Source: Massilia sp. PDC64 (GTDB lineage: Bacteria; Pseudomonadota; Gammaproteobacteria; Burkholderiales; Burkholderiaceae_D). From it: a stretch of 64,000 nt of DNA. This document shows, one piece after another, positions 51,159 through 59,890 of this stretch. The notes beneath the pieces are model-generated. The model made no database searches and was not told where the DNA came from. It worked only from the letters and a program-made list of their open reading frames with translations. Where the stretch lies: positions 330,463-394,462 of the forward strand of contig NZ_FMZS01000009.1 in assembly GCF_900101265.1 (NCBI RefSeq). The letters are read 5' to 3'. Every line of letters begins with the position of its first letter. Position 1 is the first letter of the stretch. The position numbers and the translations under genes are program-made.

Positions 51159-53240
51159 TCATGGTGCGGCCTTTTCAACCTGCACCAGCGTGTCGTAAAA
51201 GGTGGGCGCCCTTCCCATGTCGGTCAGGCGCTGACTGGTGACTTCGTTGGCGTTCTTGCCGTCGCTGGCGAGCTTCTTCCACCAGATCGACAGGCCGACG
51301 ACGAGGCCGGCCCGCGCCTTGGCGGTGACCCGGGCGCGCGCGACGAACGCGCCCCGGTCGTTGAAGATGCGCACCATCTCGCCGTCTTCGATGCCGCGGG
51401 AAGCAGCGTCGGCGGGATGGATGTCCAGGTGCGGTTCACCTTCCGTAGCGCGGAGGCTCTGGACATTGACAAAGGTTGAGTTGAGGAAGTTCCTGGCCGG
51501 CGGAGAAATCATCGCCAACGGATATTTCTCTGCCAGTTCGGGGTTGGAGGCGACCGACTCGTGGTTCGGGATATAGGTCGGCAGCGGATCGAGGCCGTCG
51601 GCCTGCATGGCCGCGGAATAAAACTCGCACTTGCCGGACGGCGTGGGGAAACCGCCTTCGGCGAACGGCGCGACCGGCATGTTCAGTTTCTGCCAGCCCG
51701 TGCGCTTCAGCGACGACCAGTCGAAGTGCACGGCGCGCTCGTGTTTGGTATCGAACGCCTGGGCGGCCAGCTCGTCGTCCGTCTCGTCGAAGATCGGATC
51801 GTTCATGCCCATGCGCTTCGCGATCAGGCGGAAGATTTCCGTGTTCGGTTTCGACTCGCCCAGCGGCGCGATCGCCGCATTATTCGCCATCATGTACAAG
51901 TGACCGTACGCGAGGTGCGCGTCGACGTGTTCCAGCTGCGTGGTGGCCGGCAGCAGGATGTCCGCGTAGTCGGCGGTGTCGGTCTGGAAGTGTTCCAGCA
52001 CCACCGTGAACAGGTCTTCGCGCTCGAAGCCGCGCTGCACCTGCGCCGAATCCGGCGCGATCGCGAGCGGGTTCGAATTGTAGACGATGACGGCTTCGAT
52101 CTTCGGGCCGAACGCGGGCGACGCATCGCGCTGCAGGTCGGCGCCGATCGTGTTCATGTTGATCGTGCGGGGGAGCTTGCCGCGCAACAGGTCCGGGCGT
52201 TGCAGGACGGTCTTATTGGCCGGGAACGTGCCCGACGTCGACAACTGCACGCCGCCGGCCGCATGGCGCCACGCGCCCACGAGCGCGGGCAGGCACGCGA
52301 TGTTACGCACGGCCATGCCGCCGCCGTGCACGCGCTGCAGGCCGTAGTTCATGCGGATGGCGACCGGCTCGCCCGCACGCGCCGTGCGGCCGTATTCGCG
52401 CGCGAGGTCGACGACTTCTTCCACCGTGATGCCACACGTTTGCGCCGTGCGCTCCGGCGTCCATTCGGCCACGCGATCCTTCAGTTGCGCGAAGCCGAAC
52501 GTGTATTTCTCGATGTAGTCGTGATCGAGCAGGTTTTCCTTCACCAGCACGTGCATCATGCCCAGCGCCAGCGCGGCGTCCGTGCCGGGCATCAGCGCGA
52601 TGTGCTGGTGGCATTTCTCGGCGGTCAGCGAGCGATACGGATCGATGGCGATCAGCTTTGCGCCGCGGCGCTTGGCTTCCTGCAAACGCATCCACAAATG
52701 CAGGTTCGACGCGATGGGATTGCCGCCCCAGATCAAGACCAGCTTCGCATCCTGGAACTGTTCGGTATCCGTGCCGATCGAACCGCCGATCGTGTATTTG
52801 TAGCCCGTGGCACCGGCGTTCGCGCACACGGTGCGGTCGAGCAGCGAAGCACCGAGCGTATTGAAGAAGCGCATCGCCATCGCCTCGCCCTGCACGAGGC
52901 CCATCGTGCCGCAATAGCTGTACGGCAGGATCGCCTGCGGGTCGCGCGCGGCGATGGGTTGCAGGCGGTTCGCGATCTCGTCGAGCGCCTGTTCCCACGT
53001 GATACGTTCGAACTTGCCCTCGCCTTTTTTACCGACGCGGCGCATCGGGTACAGCAGGCGGTCGGGGTGATAAGTGCGTTCGACGTAGCGCGAGACCTTG
53101 GTACACAGCACACCGGCCGTCGTCGGATGATCCGGGTCGCCCTTGACCTCCGTGGCCACGCCGTCCTCCACCGTCACGAGCAACGCGCAGGTATCGGGAC
53201 AGTCATGCGGACAGGCGCCGCGGACGATGGTCTTGGTCAT
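51159..53240 (-). CDS. Molybdopterin-dependent oxidoreductase with 4Fe-4S site
   Basis: A 693-residue member of the DMSO-reductase superfamily. The N-terminal Cys10-x3-Cys14-x3-Cys18...Cys46 set binds a 4Fe-4S cluster; then come cofactor regions GGNPIASNLHLWMR and DPYRSLTAEKCHQHIALMPG and the C-terminal MPT domain (LDIHPADAASRGIEDGEMVR). ATG 53240 starts MTKTIVRGACPHDCPDTC; the upstream frame is not supported. No Tat signal, so it is cytoplasmic. Substrate unknown; relatives are annotated only as molybdopterin oxidoreductases. Confidence 0.88.
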   Translation of the reverse strand: MTKTIVRGACPHDCPDTCALLVTVEDGVATEVKGDPDHPTTAGVLCTKVSRYVERTYHPDRLLYPMRRVGKKGEGKFERITWEQALDEIANRLQPIAARDPQAILPYSYCGTMGLVQGEAMAMRFFNTLGASLLDRTVCANAGATGYKYTIGGSIGTDTEQFQDAKLVLIWGGNPIASNLHLWMRLQEAKRRGAKLIAIDPYRSLTAEKCHQHIALMPGTDAALALGMMHVLVKENLLDHDYIEKYTFGFAQLKDRVAEWTPERTAQTCGITVEEVVDLAREYGRTARAGEPVAIRMNYGLQRVHGGGMAVRNIACLPALVGAWRHAAGGVQLSTSGTFPANKTVLQRPDLLRGKLPRTINMNTIGADLQRDASPAFGPKIEAVIVYNSNPLAIAPDSAQVQRGFEREDLFTVVLEHFQTDTADYADILLPATTQLEHVDAHLAYGHLYMMANNAAIAPLGESKPNTEIFRLIAKRMGMNDPIFDETDDELAAQAFDTKHERAVHFDWSSLKRTGWQKLNMPVAPFAEGGFPTPSGKCEFYSAAMQADGLDPLPTYIPNHESVASNPELAEKYPLAMISPPARNFLNSTFVNVQSLRATEGEPHLDIHPADAASRGIEDGEMVRIFNDRGAFVARARVTAKARAGLVVGLSIWWKKLASDGKNANEVTSQRLTDMGRAPTFYDTLVQVEKAAP

Positions 53241-53387
53241 GGATTCATCCAGAAAAACGTCGATAAACCAGTACTTTATACGATTCCGGTGCCGGCCGTG
53301 GGGGCTCTGGCTTTCCACATGATGGAAGGGCTACAATAGTTCAATAGATGCATGCCTACGAGGCATCACAGCATACGGAGAGAAACA

Positions 53388-54584
53388 ATGAGACTGGTAG
53401 AACCTATTCTCGCTTACCAATCCGAGCTCGAAACGATCCGGCGCGACATCCACGCCCATCCCGAACTCTGCTACGAAGAACAACGCACGGCCGACGTGGT
53501 GGCCGCGCGCCTCACGGAATGGGGCATCCCCGTCGTCCGCGGGCTGGGCGTGACGGGTGTCGTCGGCATCATCAAGAACGGCACCTCGGACCGCGCCATC
53601 GGCCTGCGTGCCGACATGGACGCCCTGCCGATGCAGGAACTCAACACATTTGAGCACGCGTCGCGCCACGCCGGCAAGATGCATGCTTGTGGTCATGACG
53701 GGCACACAACGATGCTGTTGGGTGCAGCCCACTATCTGTCGCAGAACCGCAACTTCGACGGCACCGTCTACCTGATTTTCCAGCCGGCCGAAGAAGGCGG
53801 CGCCGGCGCGCGCCGCATGATGGACGACGGCCTGTTCGAACGCTTCCCGATGGAAGCCGTGTACGGCATGCACAACTGGCCGGGCATCAAGGCGGGCAGC
53901 TTCGGCGTCGTCGCAGGGCCGATGATGGCATCCAGTAACGAGTTCCGCGTCGTCGTCAAAGGCAAGGGCGCGCACGCCGCGCAGCCGCACCGAGGCATCG
54001 ATCCGGTGATGGTCGCCGTGCAGATCGCGCAAGCCTGGCAGACGATCATTTCGCGCGAAAAGAATCCACTGGACACGGCCGTCCTGTCGATCACGCAGAT
54101 CCACGCCGGCAGCGCCACCAACGTCATCCCGGACGAAGCCGTCATGATCGGCACCGTGCGCACGTTCTCGACGGATGTGCTGGACCTGATCGAGCGGCGC
54201 ATGAACGAGATCGCGAGCGGCCTGGCCGCCGGCTTCGGCGCCACCATCGATTTCTCGTTCAAGCGCAATTACCCGCCCCTCATCAATCACCCGGAACAGA
54301 CGGCATTCGCCATCGAAGCGATGCGCGCCGTGGTGGGTACGGAGAACGTCGACACGAACGTCGAGCCGACGATGGGCGCCGAGGACTTCGCCTTCATGCT
54401 GCAGGAAAAGCCGGGGTGCTATGTCTTCATCGGCAATGGCGACGGCGATCATCGAAGCCGCGGCCACGGCCTCGGACCGTGCCAGCTGCACAACGGCAGC
54501 TACGACTTCAACGACCACCTGCTGCCGATCGGCGCCAGCTTCTGGGCGCGGCTTGTCGAGATGAGCCTGCCGCTGGCCCGCTGA
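53388..54584 (+). CDS. M20 family amidohydrolase (hippurate-hydrolase type)
   Basis: A 398-residue metallopeptidase-fold amidohydrolase. ATG 53388 follows GGAG. The metal and catalytic motifs are present: GLRADMDALPMQE, MHACGHDGHTTMLLG (residues 98 on), FQPAEEGGAGARRMM with the catalytic Glu pair, and GAEDFAFMLQEKPG. The family removes acyl groups from amino acids such as hippurate or N-acetyl amino acids. It is divergent from the molybdopterin gene and convergent with the ABC operon. Confidence 0.92.
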   Translation: MRLVEPILAYQSELETIRRDIHAHPELCYEEQRTADVVAARLTEWGIPVVRGLGVTGVVGIIKNGTSDRAIGLRADMDALPMQELNTFEHASRHAGKMHACGHDGHTTMLLGAAHYLSQNRNFDGTVYLIFQPAEEGGAGARRMMDDGLFERFPMEAVYGMHNWPGIKAGSFGVVAGPMMASSNEFRVVVKGKGAHAAQPHRGIDPVMVAVQIAQAWQTIISREKNPLDTAVLSITQIHAGSATNVIPDEAVMIGTVRTFSTDVLDLIERRMNEIASGLAAGFGATIDFSFKRNYPPLINHPEQTAFAIEAMRAVVGTENVDTNVEPTMGAEDFAFMLQEKPGCYVFIGNGDGDHRSRGHGLGPCQLHNGSYDFNDHLLPIGASFWARLVEMSLPLAR

Positions 54585-54593
54585 GTCCAGGTC

Positions 54594-55352
54594 TTAGAGT
54601 CCGAGCTCCCGCAGCACGGCTTCCTTGAGGTCCTGTGCTTCGGGGCTGGACATCTTGCGCGGATGCGGGATGTTCACCTCGAACGTGGCCTGGATCGTCG
54701 TCGGCCGCGGCGACAGCACGACGATGCGGTCCGCCAGGTGCACGGCTTCCTCGACGTCGTGCGTGATCAGGAGCACCGTGTGGCGCTCCTCTTCCAGGAT
54801 GCGCAGCAGCTCCATGCGCATCTTGAGGTTCATCAGGGCGTCGAGCGCGGAGAACGGCTCGTCCATGTAGAGGATCTCGGGCTTCATCACGAGCGCCCGC
54901 GCGATCTCCACGCGTTTCAGCATGCCGCCCGACAGTTCGTGCGAATAGCTTTTTTCGAAACCTTTCAATCCCACCATCGCCGTGTAGTGGTCGGCGAGTT
55001 CCGCCTTTTCCGCCTCGCTGATGCCGTCCAGGCCGAACATCAGGTTCTGCTGCACCGTCAGCCACGGGAACACGGAGCCGTGCTGGGAAATGAGGATGCC
55101 CTTCGGGCTCGGACCGTGCCGTACCTGGCCGTCGATGCGCACGCTCCCCTCGTCGGGTTCGTCGAACCCGCACAGCATCTTCATCAACGTGGACTTGCCG
55201 CAGCCGGACGGCCCGACGATGGCGACGAATTCGCCGTCGCGGATCGTGAGGCTGATGCCGCCGACGACGGGCAAGGTGCCCTTGCGCGTCTCGAAGCTTT
55301 TCTTGATGTCGTCGACGACGATCTTATCCTTGACCTGCACTTTAGCGTCCAT
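54594..55352 (-). CDS. ABC transporter ATP-binding protein (NitT/TauT type)
   Basis: A 252-residue ATPase with Walker A GPSGCGKST (residues 47-55), the signature LSGGMLKRVEIARAL, Walker B ILYMDEPF and the H-loop ITHDVEEAVHLADR. It matches the nitrate/sulfonate/taurine importer class. Its ATG lies inside the end of the permease gene (11-base overlap). Last gene of a five-gene leftward operon. Confidence 0.93.
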   Translation of the reverse strand: MDAKVQVKDKIVVDDIKKSFETRKGTLPVVGGISLTIRDGEFVAIVGPSGCGKSTLMKMLCGFDEPDEGSVRIDGQVRHGPSPKGILISQHGSVFPWLTVQQNLMFGLDGISEAEKAELADHYTAMVGLKGFEKSYSHELSGGMLKRVEIARALVMKPEILYMDEPFSALDALMNLKMRMELLRILEEERHTVLLITHDVEEAVHLADRIVVLSPRPTTIQATFEVNIPHPRKMSSPEAQDLKEAVLRELGL

Positions 55353-56121
55353 AGCGCCACCTTACCATTTTGAGACGTTCCAGCAGACGGGTGATCCCGT
55401 CCAGCATGAGGCCGATGATGCCGATGATGATCATGGCGGCGACGACGAGGTCGTAACGATTACCGGCATTGCGCGAATCCATGATCAGGTAGCCGAGGCC
55501 CGAGCGCAGCGCGATCATCTCCGCCGCCACGACGACCAGCCACGCGACACCGAGCGTGATACGCATGCCCACGATGATCTCCGGCAGCACGGCCGGGATG
55601 ATCACCTGGCGATACAGCTTGGCGCGCGACACGCCGAAGTTCTCCGCCGCGCGCAGGTAGCGCCGCTCGATCGTGTGCACGCCGGCGGCCGTCTGCACGA
55701 TCATCGGGAACACGGACGCGATGAAGATCAGGAAGATCGGCGACGCGTTACCCACGCCGAACCACAGGATCGCGAGCGGGATCCAGGCGATCGGAGAGAT
55801 CGGGCGCAGCAGCTGGAACAACGGATTCAATGTGACCCAGGCCGCGTCCATGCGGCCGATCCACAAGCCGAGCGGAATGGCGACGGCGATCGCCAGCAAA
55901 AAGCCGGTACCGACGCGCATCAGCGAGGAGCCGATGTGGTCCCACAAGGTGCCGTCCTGCACGAGCTCCCACGTGCCCGTGACGACCTGTCCCGGCGTCG
56001 GGAAGATCGCGCTGTGCGTCGCGATGACGACCGCCCACCAGACCGCGATCAGCAATGCCAGCACGACGGCCGGCGCGATGATCCGCGCCCGCTTCTGTGC
56101 AAAAAAACTCTTCTTTTTCAC
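55342..56121 (-). CDS. ABC transporter permease (NitT/TauT type)
   Basis: A 259-residue permease with six helices and the EAA-like loop ERRYLRAAENFGVSRAKLYR, then VIIPAVLPEIIVGMRITLG. The GTG at 56121 (MKKKSFFAQKRARI) is preferred; the open frame upstream overlaps the cupredoxin-like gene. It forms the channel with the ATPase at 54594 and takes substrate from the binding protein at 57124. Confidence 0.9.
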   Translation of the reverse strand: MKKKSFFAQKRARIIAPAVVLALLIAVWWAVVIATHSAIFPTPGQVVTGTWELVQDGTLWDHIGSSLMRVGTGFLLAIAVAIPLGLWIGRMDAAWVTLNPLFQLLRPISPIAWIPLAILWFGVGNASPIFLIFIASVFPMIVQTAAGVHTIERRYLRAAENFGVSRAKLYRQVIIPAVLPEIIVGMRITLGVAWLVVVAAEMIALRSGLGYLIMDSRNAGNRYDLVVAAMIIIGIIGLMLDGITRLLERLKMVRWRYGR

Positions 56122-56144
56122 AGCCTCTTGTCTCCCTCTTATGG

Positions 56145-56567
56145 TTACCACCACTGTCGTGCGCGCCACACAAGCCGCCGCCAGCCCGCATCCGGCGCCG
56201 GATCGACGACGATGCGCATCTGCCCGCTCGCGTGCGCCGTGCATTCGAACTGGACGTCGCCCGCGACGCCGAACGGCATCCTGAAACTCTGCCCCGGCAT
56301 GATCAGCACGGGCCCGAACGTCTGCGGCACGTTGTCGAGATTCTTCAGCACGAGGATGTCCTTCACGCCCAGCGTGAGCCGGATGGCCGTCGGCAGGACC
56401 TCGACCTTGTCGCCGGCCGCGCGCCGCGCGTACGTCCCCGCGGGAATCTCGAACAGCTGCTCGCGCGAGCCTGCGGGGATCGGCGCAAACATGACCCACA
56501 GCGCCGCGCTGAGTAACGCGATGAGCAGCAACGCCGCGGCCAGCACCAGGATGCGTGAACGTGTCAT
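56145..56567 (-). CDS. Membrane-anchored cupredoxin-like protein
   Basis: A 140-residue protein with one N-terminal helix (ILVLAAALLLIALLSAALWV) and a cupredoxin-like domain (DILVLKNLDNVPQTFGPVLI, MPGQSFRMPFGVAGDVQF). The C-terminal loop Cys109-x2-His112-x4-Met117 has the spacing of plastocyanin-type type-1 copper sites, but the position of the first His ligand appears to be Gln82 (NVPQTF). It overlaps the SCO gene (ATGA) and sits between SCO and permease genes. Role unknown; the copper site is inferred. Confidence 0.65.
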   Translation of the reverse strand: MTRSRILVLAAALLLIALLSAALWVMFAPIPAGSREQLFEIPAGTYARRAAGDKVEVLPTAIRLTLGVKDILVLKNLDNVPQTFGPVLIMPGQSFRMPFGVAGDVQFECTAHASGQMRIVVDPAPDAGWRRLVWRARQWW

Positions 56568-57127
56568 TGATTCAGCAGGACGCGCACGTCGTGCACGACG
56601 TCGTCCACCGCGCGGCCGTACGGGCTCAGTGCGCGCAGCTTGCCGGACCGGTCGACGAGGTAGACGAAGGACGAGTGATTGAAGCCGTAGTTCGCGCCGC
56701 TGCCCGTCCTGACGGCCGTGACGCCGTACGCCTTGCGCACCTCGGCCAGCTGCGCGGCGGGACCGGTCGCGCCCACGAACGTCGGATCGAATGCCGTCAG
56801 ATAGGCGCGCATCCGGTCGGCCGTGTCGCGCTCCGGATCGACGGTCACGTACACGACCTGGAAATCCTTGCCCTGCGCGCCCAGCTTCGTCCTGACGGCC
56901 GCCAGTTCCGCGAGCGTCGTCGGGCACACGGCCGGGCAGGATGTGAACCCGAAGCCCAGCGCCACGACCTTGCCGCGGTAATCCGACAGTTTCAATGGCT
57001 TGCCGGTCGACCCCTGCAGCGTGAAATCCGGCGCCATGCGGGGCGGCGAGAATTCGCCCGATTTCAATGCGTCGGCGCTTGCGGCCAATGGCAGGGCAAG
57101 CAGCAGCGCCGTGACGAAGCGTTTCAT
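56564..57127 (-). CDS. SCO1/SenC-family copper chaperone
   Basis: A 187-residue thioredoxin-fold protein with a signal peptide (FVTALLLALPLAASADA) and the SCO copper motif Cys64-x3-Cys68 (FTSCPAVCPTT), the VTVDPERDT loop and the conserved His in GFNHSSFVYL. SCO proteins deliver copper to cytochrome oxidase or keep Cys pairs reduced. Both ends overlap neighbours as ATGA, so it is a true operon member with an ABC transporter, which is unusual. Confidence 0.9.
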   Translation of the reverse strand: MKRFVTALLLALPLAASADALKSGEFSPPRMAPDFTLQGSTGKPLKLSDYRGKVVALGFGFTSCPAVCPTTLAELAAVRTKLGAQGKDFQVVYVTVDPERDTADRMRAYLTAFDPTFVGATGPAAQLAEVRKAYGVTAVRTGSGANYGFNHSSFVYLVDRSGKLRALSPYGRAVDDVVHDVRVLLNQ

Positions 57128-58161
57128 AGCGTGATCGCGACGGGGCGGACGGCCTTAAAGAAACTCTCGTCCACGTATTGGTTGAACTGGACGGGCTTCT
57201 TCAGCGTGCCCGCATCCAGCGACATCTGCATCAATTCGTCGAACTCCTGCGGGATGATGCGCAGGTCGCCGTACGTGACGCGGTCGCTCGGATTCGTCAT
57301 CACGAATTTCAGGATCTTCGGATCCTGGTTGAAGTATTTCTTGGTCGCGGCGATCGCGATCGCCTTGTCGCGGTGCGCGGGATCCGCATCCATCCAGTGG
57401 CCGGCCGCCTGCACGTAGTTGACGAGGTCCTGCACGGCCTGGCGATTACTCGCGATCAGGTCTTCGCGCACGGTGAGCACGCAGCAGATGTAATTCGGCC
57501 ATTCGTTACGCGTCATGCGCAGCGGCGTCGCGTAACCGGCCATCTGCGCGGCGGCGCCGAACGGTTCGCCCGTGCAATAGGCATCGATGGCTTTCGCGTA
57601 CAGCGCGGCGGGCATGTCCGGCGGCGGCATCTCGACGAGCTCGACGTCCTTGATGGCCATGCCGTCCTGCGCCAGCATCTTGCGCAGGAAGAGCAGGTCG
57701 ACGGCGAACCGACTGGGGATGGCGACGCGCTTGCCCTGCAGGTCGCGGAATGTTTTATAGCCGGCATCCGTGCGCACCATGATGACGGCGCCCGAGCGGT
57801 GGCCCAGCGATACGACCTTGACGGGGATATTGCTGGATACGAGGTCCATGACCATCGGTGCCAGCACGTAGGCGGCCTGGATGCGGCCCGCCATGAGCGA
57901 TTCCTTCAGTTCCGGGAAGCCGCTGTACTTGCTGTACTCGAAGCCGAGCGGGTTCGCCGGCTTTATTGTCGCGATCTCCGCCGCTTTCGCCGCGCACGCG
58001 ACGGGCAGGGTCAGGTTACACGTCACCGGCAAGCCGGCGACGACCAACGATGCGTTTTTCTTCTCCGAAGAACACGCCGCCAATGCGGACGGCAAGGCCA
58101 TCGCCGACGCCAGTTTCAACAGCTGCCGCCGGGTGCGGAAGCTGCTTTCCAGAATATCCAT
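57124..58161 (-). CDS. ABC substrate-binding lipoprotein (NitT/TauT type)
   Basis: A 345-residue binding protein with a Tat-like RRQLLKLASAMALPSALAAC leader and lipid-anchor Cys30. The core (YSKYSGFPELKESLMAGRIQ, KTFRDLQGKRVAIPSRFAVD, AYCTGEPFGAAAQMAGYATP) matches nitrate/taurine/bicarbonate-type proteins. Cys48 and Cys56 near the N-terminus (LPVTCNLTLPVAC) are not usual in sulfonate-binding proteins. First gene of the operon that includes SCO and a cupredoxin-like protein. Ligand unknown. Confidence 0.88.
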   Translation of the reverse strand: MDILESSFRTRRQLLKLASAMALPSALAACSSEKKNASLVVAGLPVTCNLTLPVACAAKAAEIATIKPANPLGFEYSKYSGFPELKESLMAGRIQAAYVLAPMVMDLVSSNIPVKVVSLGHRSGAVIMVRTDAGYKTFRDLQGKRVAIPSRFAVDLLFLRKMLAQDGMAIKDVELVEMPPPDMPAALYAKAIDAYCTGEPFGAAAQMAGYATPLRMTRNEWPNYICCVLTVREDLIASNRQAVQDLVNYVQAAGHWMDADPAHRDKAIAIAATKKYFNQDPKILKFVMTNPSDRVTYGDLRIIPQEFDELMQMSLDAGTLKKPVQFNQYVDESFFKAVRPVAITL

Positions 58162-58243
58162 GCCGCCCCTATTTTTCGCCGTGGATTACGTAACGACGTA
58201 ATACCTCGGAGAATTATACGGAGTTGTATTGCTAGCGCAAACG

Positions 58244-59143
58244 TTATGGCAGTTTGTCTGGTTCCTTGCCCAGCCGCTTGCCGGGATTCATCCGCTCCAG
58301 CGCGATGAGGCCGGCCGCGTGGTCGGCGGACGGGATGTCGTCCACGATGCGCTCATACTGCCGCGTCACCAGTTCCGTCACGGGCAGCGTGACGCCGGCC
58401 GCACTCGCCGCGGCGAGGATATTGCGCTGGTCCTTCAGCTGCGTCTTGACCTGCCCGCCGGGCATGAAGTTCCGCTCCAGCATGCGCTGGCCATGCACTT
58501 CCAGCACGCGGCTGCCGGCGAAACCGCCGCGGATCGCGTCGCGCACGGCCGCCGGATCGGCCCCGGCCGCTTCCGCCAGCAGCAGCGCTTCTGCCACAAC
58601 ATTGATCGTCGCGCCGACAATCAACTGGTTGCACAGCTTGGCCACCTGCCCGCTCCCGACGGGGCCGACGGCTTTCGGCGAGCCCATCACACGCAGCACG
58701 GGTTCGGCCTGCGCATAGTCGGCCGCATCGGCGCCGGCCATGATCGCGAGCTGGCCCGCTTCCGCACCGCCCACGCCGCCGGACACGGGCGCGTCGACGA
58801 AACGGCAGCCGGCTGCACGCAGGCGCGCGGCGAAGTCCAGGGCTTCATCCTGGCGCGTGGAGCTCATGTCGATCCACAGCGTGTTTTGCGTGAGTGCAGG
58901 GAGCGCGTCATCGATGACCTGACCGACGACCGGGCCCGCTTCCAGGATCGAGATCACGATGTCGGCACCGCGTACGGCATCCATCAAGTCGGCATGCGGT
59001 TCGGCCCCCGTCTCGCGCAGCGCCTCGGCCTTGGCGGCCGTGCGGTTCCACACGCGCAGGGGATAGCCGGCCTGGGCCAGCCGGGTCGCCATCGGCTTGC
59101 CCATCAGGCCGATGCCGAGAAATGCCACAGTCGGTAACGTCAT
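58244..59143 (-). CDS. NAD(P)-dependent oxidoreductase, 3-hydroxyisobutyrate dehydrogenase family
   Basis: A 299-residue beta-hydroxyacid dehydrogenase. ATG 59143 follows GAGAGGA. The Rossmann start VAFLGIGLMGKPMATRLAQA, substrate-binding DAPVSGGVGGAEAG and the catalytic-Lys region GSGQVAKLCNQLIVG are all intact. Relatives include 3-hydroxyisobutyrate, tartronate semialdehyde and glyoxylate reductases; I cannot tell which. Monocistronic. Confidence 0.9.
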   Translation of the reverse strand: MTLPTVAFLGIGLMGKPMATRLAQAGYPLRVWNRTAAKAEALRETGAEPHADLMDAVRGADIVISILEAGPVVGQVIDDALPALTQNTLWIDMSSTRQDEALDFAARLRAAGCRFVDAPVSGGVGGAEAGQLAIMAGADAADYAQAEPVLRVMGSPKAVGPVGSGQVAKLCNQLIVGATINVVAEALLLAEAAGADPAAVRDAIRGGFAGSRVLEVHGQRMLERNFMPGGQVKTQLKDQRNILAAASAAGVTLPVTELVTRQYERIVDDIPSADHAAGLIALERMNPGKRLGKEPDKLP

Positions 59144-59285
59144 TGCTTCCTCTCGAGATTCCATTAATCACATTCTAACAATTGACGGGTCGACCACGTC
59201 CTTTCGAGGACCTCGCTACAATAGCGGTTTGGCCGTGACCATTTTGCTCGCACGGCTCTCATTCACAGCAAAGGCAATGTTCTCC

Positions 59286-59834
59286 ATGAAAAAAATGATG
59301 CGTTCCCTGGCGGCCGTGGCCGCGATGTCGGCCGCAGCGGCGGGCCATGCCGCCGACGGTTATTTCGATTCGTCGTCGGTGGAAGTCGGCGGCGGCGAAC
59401 ACGTGCAAGTCGTCCGTCTCGCGGTCCAGAAAGACTGGAACAAGAACTGGCTGCCGACCAGCGGCTACCACCTGAACGGCTACTGGGATGCGAACGTCGC
59501 CTACTGGCGCGCCAACCAGTGGCTCGACCAGCCGGGCAACACGAAGGACTTGGCCGTCGTCGGCATCACGCCCGTGTTCCGCTGGGAAGCCGACAACAAG
59601 CTGGGCTTCTACGCCGACGCCGGCATCGGCGCCGCCGTCTTCTCGAGCGTGTACCGCAACACGCACCGCCAGCTGTCGACGGCATTCGAATTCGCCGACC
59701 ACGTGGGCGTGGGCTACGTCTTCGCCAACAAATGGGAACTGGGCGCGCGCCTGCAGCACTACTCGAACGGCGGCATCAAGAAACCGAACGGCGGCGTGAA
59801 CCTGCTGCTGCTGAAGGCCGCGTACCACTACTGA
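59286..59834 (+). CDS. PagL-like lipid A 3-O-deacylase / acyloxyacyl hydrolase
   Basis: A 182-residue outer-membrane barrel with signal peptide (ending AAAAGHAA). The C-terminal HYSNGGIKKPNGGVNLLLL carries the His-x-Ser-Asn-Gly core of PagL enzymes, which remove a fatty acid from lipid A. ATG 59286 is taken; ATG 59277 would add three residues. It modifies LPS, as the island kdsA and gmhA also do at another step. Last residue is Tyr after KAAYHY, a barrel end. Confidence 0.85.
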   Translation: MKKMMRSLAAVAAMSAAAAGHAADGYFDSSSVEVGGGEHVQVVRLAVQKDWNKNWLPTSGYHLNGYWDANVAYWRANQWLDQPGNTKDLAVVGITPVFRWEADNKLGFYADAGIGAAVFSSVYRNTHRQLSTAFEFADHVGVGYVFANKWELGARLQHYSNGGIKKPNGGVNLLLLKAAYHY

Positions 59835-59890
59835 CCCGGTAGCGCCCCACTTATCGGCTCGGTTTTCGGATTTGTGTGAAAATTCATCCG

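Noticed and set aside
51561..53339. 592-residue open frame antisense to the molybdopterin oxidoreductase
   Set aside because: The sense gene has intact Fe-S cysteines and cofactor motifs; the antisense frame has none.
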